64,000 nt of DNA from an uncultured Pelagibacteraceae bacterium (GCA_902558225.1 CACEDG010000003.1:1-64000); one strand, 5' to 3'. Positions 36,746 to 45,474 are shown, counted from the first letter of the stretch. Made by a program: numbers and translations. The notes: generated by a model not told the origin, from the sequence alone.

Positions 36746-37638
36746 TGGATTGGGATAAACTTAAGATTTTTCATGCAGTAGCGGAGGCCGGAAGTTTTAC
36801 TAATGCCACTGTAAACTTAAATCTGAGTCAATCTGCAATTAGTAGACAAATTCAATCTTTAGAACAGGATTTAAAGGTACAATTATTCGAAAGACATGCA
36901 AGAGGTCTTACACTTACAGAAAACGGAGAATATGTTTTTAAAACTGCTCATGAAGTTATCAGCAAATTAAAAGAAGTTGAAACTTCTCTAGGAGACCAAA
37001 AAAATAAACCAACTGGAAAATTAACAATCACAACAGTTAGAAGTTTTGGTACACATTGGTTAACACCAAGAATTGAAGAATTTATGCGTCTTAACCCTGA
37101 GGTAGAAATAGAGCTTATTTTTGAGGATAAAGAGCTAGATTTAAGCACTAGACAAGCTGATATTGGTATTTTTATGAGAAGACCAAAACAACTTAATTAT
37201 ATTCAAAAAAAATTAATTGACCTTAAGTACTTTATATATGGTTCAAATAAGTATTTAGAGAAACATGGTATGCCTAAGACTATAGCTGATTTAAATAAGC
37301 ATAAATTTATATCTTTTGGAAAAGGGGCACCATCACCAGTTTATAATCCAGATTGGGCGCTAAAATTAGGAATGCATGATGGTAAAAAGCGAAAGACTAT
37401 TATGAAGGTAAATAGCGTAATGGGACTGCTTTTAGCAGTAGAGGCTGGTGTTGGTTTAGCTGCATTACCAGAATATCTTGTCAGTAATTCGAGAAATATA
37501 ATTAAAGTTCTCCCAAAATCAGAAGGACCAATAACAGAAGCACACTTTGTGTATCCACAATCACTAAAAAACACAGCTAGAGTTACAGCTTTCAGAAATT
37601 TCTTATTTAGCAAAATAGGTGATTGGAAGTCCCAGTAG
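36745..37638 (+). CDS. LysR-family transcriptional regulator
   Basis: The 297-aa protein has an N-terminal winged helix (WDKLKIFHAVAEAGSFTNATVNLNLSQSAISRQIQSLEQDLKVQLFERHARGLTLTENG) and a periplasmic-binding-like effector domain (GKLTITTVRSFGTHWLTPRIEEFMRLNPEVEIELIFEDKELDLSTRQADIGIFMRRP). It overlaps acuI by 1 nt on the same strand, so it is not the usual divergent arrangement. A role in acrylate or DMSP-related control is possible. It ends 34 nt before the iron-responsive palindrome. Confidence 0.95.
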   Translation: MDWDKLKIFHAVAEAGSFTNATVNLNLSQSAISRQIQSLEQDLKVQLFERHARGLTLTENGEYVFKTAHEVISKLKEVETSLGDQKNKPTGKLTITTVRSFGTHWLTPRIEEFMRLNPEVEIELIFEDKELDLSTRQADIGIFMRRPKQLNYIQKKLIDLKYFIYGSNKYLEKHGMPKTIADLNKHKFISFGKGAPSPVYNPDWALKLGMHDGKKRKTIMKVNSVMGLLLAVEAGVGLAALPEYLVSNSRNIIKVLPKSEGPITEAHFVYPQSLKNTARVTAFRNFLFSKIGDWKSQ

Positions 37639-37654
37639 ACTGCGACATTATTGC

Positions 37655-37690
37655 GATTGATAATCATTCTCAATGAGAATAGTTCTCATT
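37655..37690 (+). promoter_or_regulatory. Fur/Irr-like iron-responsive operator upstream of the iron transporter
   Basis: The stretch contains GATTGATAATCATTCTCAAT followed by a perfect 8-bp palindrome with a 3-nt centre, AATGAGAA-TAG-TTCTCATT (37672-37690). Overlapping repeats of GATAAT/ATTCTC type resemble tandem Fur boxes (consensus GATAATGATAATCATTATC). It lies about 42 nt ahead of the iron-binding protein start. The likely action is repression by an iron-loaded Fur-family regulator. Confidence 0.78.
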
Positions 37691-37732
37691 CTCATTAAAT
37701 CATGCGGAAGAACTAAGAATAATGGAGAATAA

Positions 37733-38761
37733 ATGAGGAAGATTTCAATTTTAACGTTAATCTTTTCAGTAATTACATCATCATTTGCAATTGCAAATGA
37801 GGTTAATGTTTTTAATGCAAGACATTATAAAGCAGATTCTGAGCTTTATTCTAAGTTTACAAATATGACTGGTATTAAAGTTAATTTGATAAACGGAAAA
37901 TCAGGTGCTTTAGAAAAAAGAATCGTAAGTGAGGGTGCAGACTCTTCCGCTGACTTATATATAACTGCAGATGCAGGAAGATGCGGTGCCATGGATGCTA
38001 AAGGTTTGCTTCAAAGTGGTTTAACATCTGCAGCTATTAAAAATGCTGTCCCAAAAAGCTTTAGAACAAATAAGTGGGTTGGAATCGCAAAGAGAGCAAG
38101 AATAATTTATTATTCACCAGAAAGAGTAACTGGTGCTGAATTATCTGGGATGACTTATGAAGGGCTAGCTGATCCAAAGTGGAAAGGTAGATTGGTAATT
38201 AGAAAATCTAGCAACATTTATAATAAATCTCTTGTAGCGTCTTTAATTAAGAATAATGGTAAAGCTGCAACAGCAGCATGGGCAGAGGGAGTTGTTGCAA
38301 ACATGGCAAGAACACCAACAGGTAATGATAGAGCTCAAATTATGGCAGTCGCAGCGGGTGAAGCTGATATTGCTGTAGCTAATACTTATTATTTGGCTCT
38401 TATGTTATCTGGCAAGAAAGGTGCAGAGCAACAAGAAGCTGCAAAAAAAGTTAAAGCTTTTTTTCCTAATCAAAACGATAGAGGAACGCACATGAATGTT
38501 AGTTGTGCTGCCTTAGTAAAAGGTGCACCTAACAAAGCTAACGCTGTTAAACTTGTAGAGTTTTTATTAACTCCTGGGTCTCAAGAGCATTTTACGAATA
38601 ATACTTTTGAGTTTCCAATGATTGATGGTGTTTCACCAAGTCCATTAGTAGTCAATAATTTAGGATTAGATTTCAAACAAGATATGAAAACTAAACTAGC
38701 ATCTTATGGAAAAAATCAAGCTGCCGCAGTAGAAGTAATGACAGCTGCTGGTTGGAAGTAA
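37733..38761 (+). CDS. futA: Fe3+ ABC transporter substrate-binding protein (FutA/FbpA-like)
   Basis: The 342-aa protein has a cleavable signal (MRKISILTLIFSVITSSFAIANE, cleavage near AIA-NE). It follows the ferric-binding-protein pattern: VNVFNARHYKADSELYSKFTNMTGIKVNLINGKSGALEKRIVSEG, SADLYITADAGRCGAMDAKGLLQ, YEGLADPKWKGRLVIRKSSN and the C-terminal VANTYYLALML with the paired Tyr that bind iron. It captures Fe3+ in the periplasm. A 56-aa ORF and a long hairpin separate it from the permease. Confidence 0.95.
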   Translation: MRKISILTLIFSVITSSFAIANEVNVFNARHYKADSELYSKFTNMTGIKVNLINGKSGALEKRIVSEGADSSADLYITADAGRCGAMDAKGLLQSGLTSAAIKNAVPKSFRTNKWVGIAKRARIIYYSPERVTGAELSGMTYEGLADPKWKGRLVIRKSSNIYNKSLVASLIKNNGKAATAAWAEGVVANMARTPTGNDRAQIMAVAAGEADIAVANTYYLALMLSGKKGAEQQEAAKKVKAFFPNQNDRGTHMNVSCAALVKGAPNKANAVKLVEFLLTPGSQEHFTNNTFEFPMIDGVSPSPLVVNNLGLDFKQDMKTKLASYGKNQAAAVEVMTAAGWK

Positions 38762-38764
38762 CAA

Positions 38765-38935
38765 ATGAAAGAAAAAAAGAAATTTATTTCTGAAGTTGAT
38801 TTAAATAATTCTTCTAAAGCATGTTCCCCATGTAGTTTGGAGTGTGAAAAAATCAACAAAAGAGTAAATAACAGAAAGCTTTCAGAAATTGAAACAAAGG
38901 AGGTTCCGCATATCCTAAAAGTATTTGATTTTTGA
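38765..38935 (+). CDS. 56-aa Cys-motif ORF in iron-uptake operon (not in ORF track)
   Basis: The ATG at 38765, 3 nt after the futA stop, opens a 56-codon frame ending TGA at 38933-38935. The product is very basic and contains CSPCSLEC (residues 20-27), three cysteines in a CxxCxxxC layout, plus a second conserved-looking end, EVPHILKVFDF. The layout could bind iron or zinc. Its place between the binding protein and the long hairpin, with no terminator in between, suggests that it is expressed with futA. Function unknown. Confidence 0.55.
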   Translation: MKEKKKFISEVDLNNSSKACSPCSLECEKINKRVNNRKLSEIETKEVPHILKVFDF

Positions 38936-38945
38936 TTTTTCTGGG

Positions 38946-38992
38946 TGTTCATGAGCCTTAACTAAGATGTTTCCTTATTAAGGCCATGAACA
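38946..38992 (+). promoter_or_regulatory. Long RNA hairpin between iron-binding protein and permease genes
   Basis: TGTTCATG-a-GCCTTAA is followed, after a partly self-pairing interior (TAAG against CTTA), by TTAAGGC-CATGAACA. The outer arms pair over 15 bp with one bulged A. There is no U-run after it, so it is a poor intrinsic terminator. Such elements often protect the abundant binding-protein mRNA from 3' decay and lower permease expression. It ends about 35 nt before the permease ATG. Confidence 0.8.
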
Positions 38993-39027
38993 TAATACTT
39001 TCATGTTTATAAGGCGGATTATAAATT

Positions 39028-40647
39028 ATGAGAATAAATTTTTGGTACGTATCTTCTTTTGTAATTTCATTATTTGTAATCATTCCTATTTTAACTGTTT
39101 TTAGCAGTTTTTTTGAAAGCACTTCTAACTATTATCAAGTATTAAAAGATACTTTTTTAATGGAGTATATTTTCAATTCCTTAATTTTATTAGTGAGTGT
39201 TTTGATTTTAACTTTTTTAATTGGGACAGGATCTGCCTACCTGGTTTCATTTTTCAATTTCCCATTCAGTAATTTTTTTAAATGGGCACTAATATTATCT
39301 TTTGCTGTACCACCTTATATTTATGCATATTCTTTGACAGCTTTTTTTGAAAATTATGGCACAGCTTTTACTATTTTAAAAAATTTATTTGGCGAGGGAA
39401 GTTATAATCAAAGCATTCCAAAGTTTGATGGCTTATTGGGAGCAGTTTTGTCAATTTCTTTTTCACTTTATGCCTATGTATATATTCTAGCTAGAGCGTC
39501 ATTTTTATATCAATCACAAAACATAATTGATTTAGGAAAAAATCTAGGGTTTACAAAATTTAAGGTATTTTATTCAATCATTCTTCCAGCTGCACGGCCT
39601 GCTATAGTTGCTGGCTTATCGCTAGTGGCTATGGAAACACTTGCTGAATTCGGTGCAGTAGATTTCTTCTCAATAAATACATTAACAACGGGTATCTATA
39701 ATTCATGGATTGCTTTTGATGATTTGGCATTTGCAAATCAATTATCGTTCTTCCTATTGTTATTTATTTTTGCACTTTTTATTATAGAAAATTTATCTAG
39801 AAAAAACGCCAAATATCACTTCAATACTAAAGCAGGATTTAAACAAAAACAAAAAATACAACTTTCAGGTAAAAAAGCTTTCTTAGCATTTTCTTTTTGT
39901 TTTTTTATATTCTTTTTAAGCTTTTTATTTCCACTTAGTCAGATGATGTATTGGACAATAAAATTTCCAGAAAATTTGTTTGATTTAAAAATTTTGGATT
40001 TGTTAATGAATACTCTTTACTTAGTAATTTTATCAAGTCTAATGTTGATAATATTTGGTTTGGTTTCTAATTATGGAAACAGAGTAAATAAAAATAAAAC
40101 TTTAAATATTTTATCAACATTATCTATTTCAGGTTATGCAATTCCTGGAGTAATTTTAGCTGTAGCATTCATAACCTTTATTGCATGGTTTGATAATAGT
40201 GTAATTAAAAATTTGGGTTTTGTTTCTATTAAAAAAGTTTTTATAGGATCAATTCTTGGATTAGTACTTGTATATTTTATTAGATTTTATTCTCTTGCAT
40301 ATAATGGAATTAAATCTGGCTATGAAAAAATCAATATTTCAGTTGATGAAAGCTCATATTTACTTGGTTACTCAAAAAGAAAAACTTTTATGAATATTCA
40401 TATTCCTTTTCTAAGAAATTCTTTATTGTTTGTTGGAATATTAGTCTCTTTAGAAATAATAAGAGAATTACCAATTACTCTCATTTTAAGACCGTTTAAT
40501 TTTGAAACTTTTGCAACAACAGCTTATATCTCTGCATCGGAGGATTTACTTGAGGCTGCTGCGGTGCCTTCATTATTTTTGATTTTGATTGCAACTTTCT
40601 TCATAATTGTTACATCTAAATATATTTTAAGAGATTATAATGAATAA
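39028..40647 (+). CDS. futB: Fe3+ ABC transporter permease (FutB/FbpB-like), double domain
   Basis: The 539-aa protein has about 12 hydrophobic segments arranged as two permease domains. The first carries the EAA-like loop IDLGKNLGFTKFKVFYSIILPAARPAIVAGL, the second ESSYLLGYSKRKTFMNIHIPFLRNSL. The first domain also has VAMETLAEFGAVDFFSINTLTTGIYNSW, typical of FbpB. The start is preceded by an AAGGCGG Shine-Dalgarno. It overlaps the ATPase by 8 nt. Confidence 0.95.
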   Translation: MRINFWYVSSFVISLFVIIPILTVFSSFFESTSNYYQVLKDTFLMEYIFNSLILLVSVLILTFLIGTGSAYLVSFFNFPFSNFFKWALILSFAVPPYIYAYSLTAFFENYGTAFTILKNLFGEGSYNQSIPKFDGLLGAVLSISFSLYAYVYILARASFLYQSQNIIDLGKNLGFTKFKVFYSIILPAARPAIVAGLSLVAMETLAEFGAVDFFSINTLTTGIYNSWIAFDDLAFANQLSFFLLLFIFALFIIENLSRKNAKYHFNTKAGFKQKQKIQLSGKKAFLAFSFCFFIFFLSFLFPLSQMMYWTIKFPENLFDLKILDLLMNTLYLVILSSLMLIIFGLVSNYGNRVNKNKTLNILSTLSISGYAIPGVILAVAFITFIAWFDNSVIKNLGFVSIKKVFIGSILGLVLVYFIRFYSLAYNGIKSGYEKINISVDESSYLLGYSKRKTFMNIHIPFLRNSLLFVGILVSLEIIRELPITLILRPFNFETFATTAYISASEDLLEAAAVPSLFLILIATFFIIVTSKYILRDYNE

Positions 40648-41701
40648 AAATTTTTTTGAAGTTAAAAACGTTGATTTTAATGTAGGTAACAAAACTAAAG
40701 TTAAAAATGTTTCTTTTGCAATTGAAAATCAAGGCGACGTAATATGTCTTTTAGGTCCTTCAGGAATTGGAAAAACCACAATCTTAAGAACTATTGCCGG
40801 CCTCGAAAAATTAAAAAAAGGATCAATAATATTAAATGGAAAAACTTTATCTTCTGAAAATATTAATTTAGAGCCAGAGGATAGAAATGTTTCACTCGCT
40901 TTTCAAGATAACAGCCTATTCCCGCATTACACTATTGAAAAAAATATTTCGCTTGGTTCTGAAAGAAATAAGGAAAAAAAAGAGAAAAAAATTAGTTTAA
41001 AAGAAATGGTAGATTTATTAGATATATTTCACATTCTTAATAAATATCCTCATGAAATAAGTGCTGGTGAAGCCCAAAGAGCGTCATTAGCAAGATCATT
41101 GATAATGCAACCAGACTTATTGTTACTTGATGAGCCATTATCAAATGTGGATCAAAGTTTTAAAGAAGAAATCCAAGTAAGATTAAAAAAAATTTTAAAT
41201 CAATTAAAGATCACAACAATCATTGTTACTCATGACTCTTATGAGGCATTTTATTTAGGATCTAAATGTGGAATAATTTTAAATCAAGAACTGAAACAAT
41301 TTGATGATCCTTATAAGATTTATCATTTGCCAAATTCTATTGAAGTAGTAAATTTTTTAAATAGAGGAATTTTAGTTCCAGCAAAGGTGACTGGAAAAAA
41401 TACTTTAGAAAATTGGGATTTAGGCACTATTGAAGGGAATTTTATAAAGGAGTATCCAGAAGGGGCCAATGTGCAATTATTACTTCAACCAGAAGATTTA
41501 GAGCATGATGATACAAGTAATTTAAAACTTGAGGTAGTTGATCGAAAATTTAGAGGCACTAATTTTATTTATACTCTCAGAACTCCAAGCAATACTTTAA
41601 TTCCAGTATTTGTTCATTCACACCATATACATCAACATGAAGTTGATGAAAAATTTGGTATCAAAAGACCAATTCATATTGATCATATAGTTTGCTTCTA
41701 A
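40640..41701 (+). CDS. futC: Fe3+ ABC transporter ATP-binding protein (FutC/FbpC-like)
   Basis: The 353-aa protein shows Walker A LLGPSGIGKTTILRTIAGL and signature HEISAGEAQRASLARSL, where ISAGE replaces the more common LSGGQ. Walker B is PDLLLLDEPLSNVD and the switch His is in VTHDSYEAF. The C-terminal ~110 residues form the regulatory beta domain of the FbpC type (LLLQPEDLEHDDTSNLKLEVVDRKFRGTNFIY). It overlaps the permease gene by 8 nt. Confidence 0.95.
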   Translation: MNKNFFEVKNVDFNVGNKTKVKNVSFAIENQGDVICLLGPSGIGKTTILRTIAGLEKLKKGSIILNGKTLSSENINLEPEDRNVSLAFQDNSLFPHYTIEKNISLGSERNKEKKEKKISLKEMVDLLDIFHILNKYPHEISAGEAQRASLARSLIMQPDLLLLDEPLSNVDQSFKEEIQVRLKKILNQLKITTIIVTHDSYEAFYLGSKCGIILNQELKQFDDPYKIYHLPNSIEVVNFLNRGILVPAKVTGKNTLENWDLGTIEGNFIKEYPEGANVQLLLQPEDLEHDDTSNLKLEVVDRKFRGTNFIYTLRTPSNTLIPVFVHSHHIHQHEVDEKFGIKRPIHIDHIVCF

Positions 41702-41718
41702 TAAAAACCTTTTAGAAA

Positions 41719-42411
41719 ATGAAAAGTAACTTTAAAGTTTTTTTAAAGGGAATTATCGATGTAAGCCCACTTATGATACCAGTGGTTCCATTTGGTTTGA
41801 TATTTGGCGTTTTGGCTATTGATATTGGATTTACTCCAATTGAAACAATGGCAATGTCTCTAATAATTTTTGGTGGCGCTTCGCAAATTGTATTATTGCA
41901 ATTATTTTCAGGAGGAGCTTCATCGCTAGTAATAATAAGTTCAGTTGGAGCTGTTAATTCAAGACACCTACTTTATGGTGCGGTAGTATCTGAACATCTT
42001 TCAGATTTAAAATTAATCTGGAAAATTATCATTTCATACTTTCTAATCGATCAGGCATTTGCAATATCAAATGAATATTTAAAAAAGAATAAAGATAATA
42101 ATAGATATTTTCATTTAGTGGGTGGGGGAGCTACTTGTTGGGTAATATGGCAATCTACAACATTTTTAGGGATTATACTTGGAGCAGCAATTCCGGAAAA
42201 ACTTGGTCTTAGTTTTGCAGTTCCTTTAACCTTTTTAGCTTTATTAGTTAATGACTTTAGAAAATTAATAAATGTGATTGTAATAATTATTTCAGGATTG
42301 GTTGCTACTTTTGGATATAATTATATTCCTTTTAAAGCCTACGTCATAGTTGCTGCTTTAGCAGGGCTATTTACGGCAATGATATTAACAATGAAAAACA
42401 AAAAAGCATGA
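41719..42411 (+). CDS. azlC: AzlC-family branched-chain amino acid exporter subunit
   Basis: The 230-aa membrane protein follows the AzlC pattern: VSPLMIPVVPFGLIFGVLAIDIGFTPIETMAMSLIIFGGASQIVLLQLFSGGASSLVIISSVGAVNSRHLLYGAVVSEHL, then ISYFLIDQAFAIS. It forms an exporter with the small AzlD partner, which overlaps it by 4 nt. Export of branched-chain amino acids or analogues is the known activity of the family. Confidence 0.93.
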   Translation: MKSNFKVFLKGIIDVSPLMIPVVPFGLIFGVLAIDIGFTPIETMAMSLIIFGGASQIVLLQLFSGGASSLVIISSVGAVNSRHLLYGAVVSEHLSDLKLIWKIIISYFLIDQAFAISNEYLKKNKDNNRYFHLVGGGATCWVIWQSTTFLGIILGAAIPEKLGLSFAVPLTFLALLVNDFRKLINVIVIIISGLVATFGYNYIPFKAYVIVAALAGLFTAMILTMKNKKA

Positions 42412-42722
42412 GTAACTGGGCATTAATTTTATGTTGTGGATTGATTACTTATTTAACAAGATTTTCTATGATAGCTTTAATTAAAAAGGAAATGTTTAAT
42501 GATAGAATTAGAGAAATATTATCATTTGTACCCTCTGCAATATTTCCAGCAATAATTTTTCCTGCAATTTTTATTAATGACAAAGGGTTATTCGAAATAG
42601 ATGATAATCCAAAGATATTAGCTGCAATAATTGCAATGGTAATTGGTATTTTTTCTAGAAGTATTATTGCGACAATATTTTCAGGGTTAGCCTCTTACTG
42701 GTTATTAATATATGCTGTATAA
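42408..42722 (+). CDS. azlD: AzlD-family small subunit
   Basis: The 104-aa protein with four hydrophobic segments matches AzlD: NWALILCCGLITYLTRFSMIALIKKEMFNDRIREILSFVPSAIFPAIIFPAIF, and RSIIATIFSGLASYWLL at the end. It overlaps azlC by 4 nt and is its obligate partner. The thioredoxin-fold gene follows 6 nt later. Confidence 0.92.
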   Translation: MSNWALILCCGLITYLTRFSMIALIKKEMFNDRIREILSFVPSAIFPAIIFPAIFINDKGLFEIDDNPKILAAIIAMVIGIFSRSIIATIFSGLASYWLLIYAV

Positions 42723-42728
42723 CTAATT

Positions 42729-43118
42729 ATGAAAAAAATTTTAACATTTTGTTTTCTTTTATTTGCATTCAATGTCAATGCAATGGAGAAAGAGACAACT
42801 TTCAAAAAAGAATTATTTGATAAAGCTCAATCTGAGGGGAAAGTTGTAATTATAAGCTCTTGGATTAAATATTGTCCATCATGTGCTGGTCAAATGAAAA
42901 TATTACAAAAAGCGAAAAGAGAAGGAAAATTATCCGACATAAAATTTGATAATATTGAATATTTTTCTTTTGATGTAACAAATAGAGAAATTGCCGATTT
43001 CTTTAATATTCAATATCAAACTACATTATTGATTTTTAAAGGCGATAATGAAGTTTATAGAAGTATTGGTGAAACTACAGAAGAATTAATCTATGAAGCT
43101 TTAAAAGCTTCGATCTAA
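42729..43118 (+). CDS. Periplasmic thioredoxin-fold protein
   Basis: The 129-aa protein has a signal peptide (MKKILTFCFLLFAFNVNAME, cleavage near VNA-ME) and one thioredoxin-like domain. The redox motif WIKYCPSCAGQMKIL gives CPSC, and YQTTLLIFKGDNEVYRSIGETTEELIYEAL holds the region near the cis-Pro, here replaced by Thr (QTTLL). This would make a periplasmic disulfide reductase or sensor. It converges on the MBL-fold gene with a 1-nt gap. Confidence 0.8.
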   Translation: MKKILTFCFLLFAFNVNAMEKETTFKKELFDKAQSEGKVVIISSWIKYCPSCAGQMKILQKAKREGKLSDIKFDNIEYFSFDVTNREIADFFNIQYQTTLLIFKGDNEVYRSIGETTEELIYEALKASI

Positions 43119-43119
43119 A

Positions 43120-43800
43120 CTAAGCACCTAGATTTATATTTTTAGCAACATTAAAATCTATTTCTTTTGGCTTTTTTAAATTTAAATTATTCATAATCTC
43201 AACGTACTCATCCACACTATTAACTTGTAATCTTGGGTTTTGTTTTTTTTCTTTTCCAATTGTGCTTACTTTTTCACCTTTGTAATCATGTGCAGGGTAT
43301 AAGAGTGTATCTTCCGGAAGTTTCAAAAGTTTATTAAAAATTGAGTTATAGGCATCTGTAGCACTACCATTTTGAAAATCAGTTCTACCTGTTCCATTTA
43401 TTAGTAAAGTATCACCAGAAAAAAGCTGCTTGTCCATCAAAAAACAATAACTATCAGAGGTATGTCCTGGAGTATACATAGCTCTTATTTTTAAATTATC
43501 CAAATTAATATATTCATCATCTTTCACTTTTATTTCAACAGATTCTGCTGGAGTGTGGTCACCCATTATCGTTGAGCATTTTGTAATATCTTTTAGTTTT
43601 GATGCTCCAGTTACATGGTCAGCATGGATATGTGTATCGATTACTTTAACTAATCTTAAATCTAATTGCTTTAATAATTCAATATATTGATTAACATTTT
43701 CAAGTACGGGATCAATAATTAGCGCTTCTCTACCTTCAGCTGAGGCAATTAAGTAAGTGTAAGTGCTAGATTTTTGATCAAATAATTGTTTAAAAATCAT
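43120..43800 (-). CDS. MBL-fold hydrolase, ETHE1-like persulfide dioxygenase
   Basis: The 226-aa protein has the metallo-beta-lactamase motif THIHADHVTGASKL and matches the ETHE1 type: PGHTSDSYCFLMDKQLFSGDTLLINGTGRTDFQNGSATDAYNSI and LYPAHDYKGEKVSTIGKEKKQNPRL. In ETHE1 enzymes one iron (two His, one Asp) oxidises glutathione persulfide to sulfite. In this organism it would protect against sulfide from organosulfur breakdown. It is divergent from the DUF4396 gene. Confidence 0.88.
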   Translation of the reverse strand: MIFKQLFDQKSSTYTYLIASAEGREALIIDPVLENVNQYIELLKQLDLRLVKVIDTHIHADHVTGASKLKDITKCSTIMGDHTPAESVEIKVKDDEYINLDNLKIRAMYTPGHTSDSYCFLMDKQLFSGDTLLINGTGRTDFQNGSATDAYNSIFNKLLKLPEDTLLYPAHDYKGEKVSTIGKEKKQNPRLQVNSVDEYVEIMNNLNLKKPKEIDFNVAKNINLGA

Positions 43801-43822
43801 AAGTAAATATTATCATATAACT

Positions 43823-44260
43823 ATGGAAACCACTACATTTGACTGGTCTTGTAATCATACGTGGAAACAGAGTGCTAAAAATACTGCTTGGTGTCTATTG
43901 GGTTGTGCGATTGGTGATTTTGGAACTATTCTTTTTTTCCAATTAACCGAAATCCCATTTCCAGTTTTAGCTATTATGATATTAGCAATAATTAATGGAT
44001 TAATTACTAGCATAATTTTAGAGACTATTATTCTACTTCGTCAAAATTTAGATTTTAAAAAAGCTTTAAAAACAGCCTTGGGTATGAGTTTTATTTCTAT
44101 GATAAGCATGGAAACAACAATGAATTTAACTGATTACCTCTTAACTGGTGGAGCGATGTTAACGTGGTGGGTTGTACCTTTAATGCTTATTGTTGGTTTT
44201 TTAACACCATGGCCATATAATTATTGGAGATTAAAAAAATATGGCATCAACTGTCATTAA
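43823..44260 (+). CDS. DUF4396-family membrane protein
   Basis: The 145-aa protein has four hydrophobic segments. The N-terminus WSCNHTWKQSAKNTAWCLLGCAIGDFGTILFFQ and the later MSFISMISMETTMNLTDYLLTGGAMLTWWVVPLMLIVGFLTPWPYNYWRLKKYGINCH fit the DUF4396 family of unknown function, which is rich in Met, His and Cys and might bind a metal. It is divergent from the ETHE1-like gene across 22 nt. Its 3' end overlaps the methyltransferase start by 20 nt. Confidence 0.82.
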   Translation: METTTFDWSCNHTWKQSAKNTAWCLLGCAIGDFGTILFFQLTEIPFPVLAIMILAIINGLITSIILETIILLRQNLDFKKALKTALGMSFISMISMETTMNLTDYLLTGGAMLTWWVVPLMLIVGFLTPWPYNYWRLKKYGINCH

Positions 44261-44952
44261 AAATTGGGATAACAAAACTTGGCTGTCTTCAAAAAAATAT
44301 ATAGATTCATTTAATAAATTTTTAGTCAAAAATATTAATATTAATTCCAAATCTAAAGTTTTAGATATTGGATGTGGTAGAGGAAAAATTTTAGGATCTT
44401 TAAGTAAAAAATTAAATTTTGAAAATAAACCTTTAGGAATTGACATAATTAATCATCAAGATAGGGATAAAAGAATTGATTTTAAAAGAATTAACGCAAT
44501 AGATTTTTCATTAAGAAATAAACAAAAATTTGATTTAATTTTGATAAAACAAACGATTCATTTGATGAAATTAAATGAGATTAAAAAAATGTTATATCTA
44601 TTAAAAAAAAAATTAAGTCCAAATGGTAAAATTTTTATTTTTACCCTTGATGCAAGAAAGAATGAAATTCCAACTTTCAAAAAAAATGAATTATAGACTT
44701 GATAAATCTCTTAAAAGAGACATGAGAATACTAAAGATTATTACAAAATTATACCCCAAGAGGATTAAAAAAAAATTTGTTTACAATGTAGAAATAAAGA
44801 AAAAGAAATATTTAGAAATGATCAAAAATAGATATATTTCAACATTAATACCTTTATCTAAAAAACAACTTGTCCTAGGTATACAAGAAATAAATTCAAA
44901 ATATAAAAATATTTTAAGATTTAAAGATAAATTAATTTGTATAATTTTATAA
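44241..44952 (+). pseudogene. SAM-dependent methyltransferase, frameshifted at an A8 run
   Basis: Two track ORFs (44241-44696 and 44623-44952) are halves of one protein. The first has the SAM motif VLDIGCGRGKILGSL and FDLILIKQTIHLMKLNEI, then stops right after EIPTFKKNEL. The second only becomes protein-like from KKMNYRLDKSLKRDM and continues VNRYISTLIPLSKKQL-type C-terminal sequence. The break is in eight consecutive A (44679-44686). Removing one A joins ..EIPTF to KKMNYRL.., giving about 236 aa. It may be a true mutation, a sequencing error, or slippage that makes both forms. The gene may be functional; its substrate is unknown. Confidence 0.82.
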
Positions 44953-45474
44953 AATTCTTTTTAATAAATTTTCTTTAAATAATACTTTGTGAATTATTAC
45001 AGCTGAAATATGCAATGTAATTAATCCTATCAATGTATAATTTCCGATAATATGAATTTCATAAAATATTTCTGCTAATTCAAAGTTATCTTTAATTTCA
45101 AGATTAAAAAATAGCATATCAAGCTCTTCTCCATTATATAGTTTCTTTAAAGCCCCTGAAGTTGTAATCGTTAAAATTGAAAGATATAAAAGTATGTGAT
45201 TCAATTTTGCTATAAGTTTTTGTCCAATAAAAATACTATTTTGTAAACGTGGTGTGGGATTAAATATTTTATAAATTAGCCTTAATATAGTTAAATATAA
45301 TATGCTTAATCCTAGAGTGACGTGAATATTTTCAACAGTTATTCTTTTTTCACTAAAATCCATATCAACTAGATAAAAACCCAAAGGTATTTGAATAATC
45401 AATACTGCGGCACTTAACCAATGAAATATTTTGGAAAAGACTCCATATTCTGTTAAGGTGTTAAGTAATTTCAT
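44947..45474 (-). CDS. Cytochrome b561-family protein
   Basis: The 175-aa protein has four hydrophobic helices of the di-haem b561 type. Likely haem-ligand His are in FSKIFHWLSAA, ENIHVTLGLSILY, AKLNHILLYLSILTI, and HIIGNYTLIGLITLHISAVIIHKV. It would move electrons between quinol and a periplasmic acceptor. It is divergent from the cytochrome c' gene, with start codons back to back in the palindrome CATATG. The 3' end overlaps the methyltransferase by 6 nt. Confidence 0.88.
   Translation of the reverse strand: MKLLNTLTEYGVFSKIFHWLSAAVLIIQIPLGFYLVDMDFSEKRITVENIHVTLGLSILYLTILRLIYKIFNPTPRLQNSIFIGQKLIAKLNHILLYLSILTITTSGALKKLYNGEELDMLFFNLEIKDNFELAEIFYEIHIIGNYTLIGLITLHISAVIIHKVLFKENLLKRIL

Noticed and set aside
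44623-44679. N-terminal part of the second methyltransferase ORF (MVKFLFLPLMQERMKFQLS)
   Set aside because: It is the wrong-frame reading of the first ORF's end; only sequence after the A8 run looks like protein.
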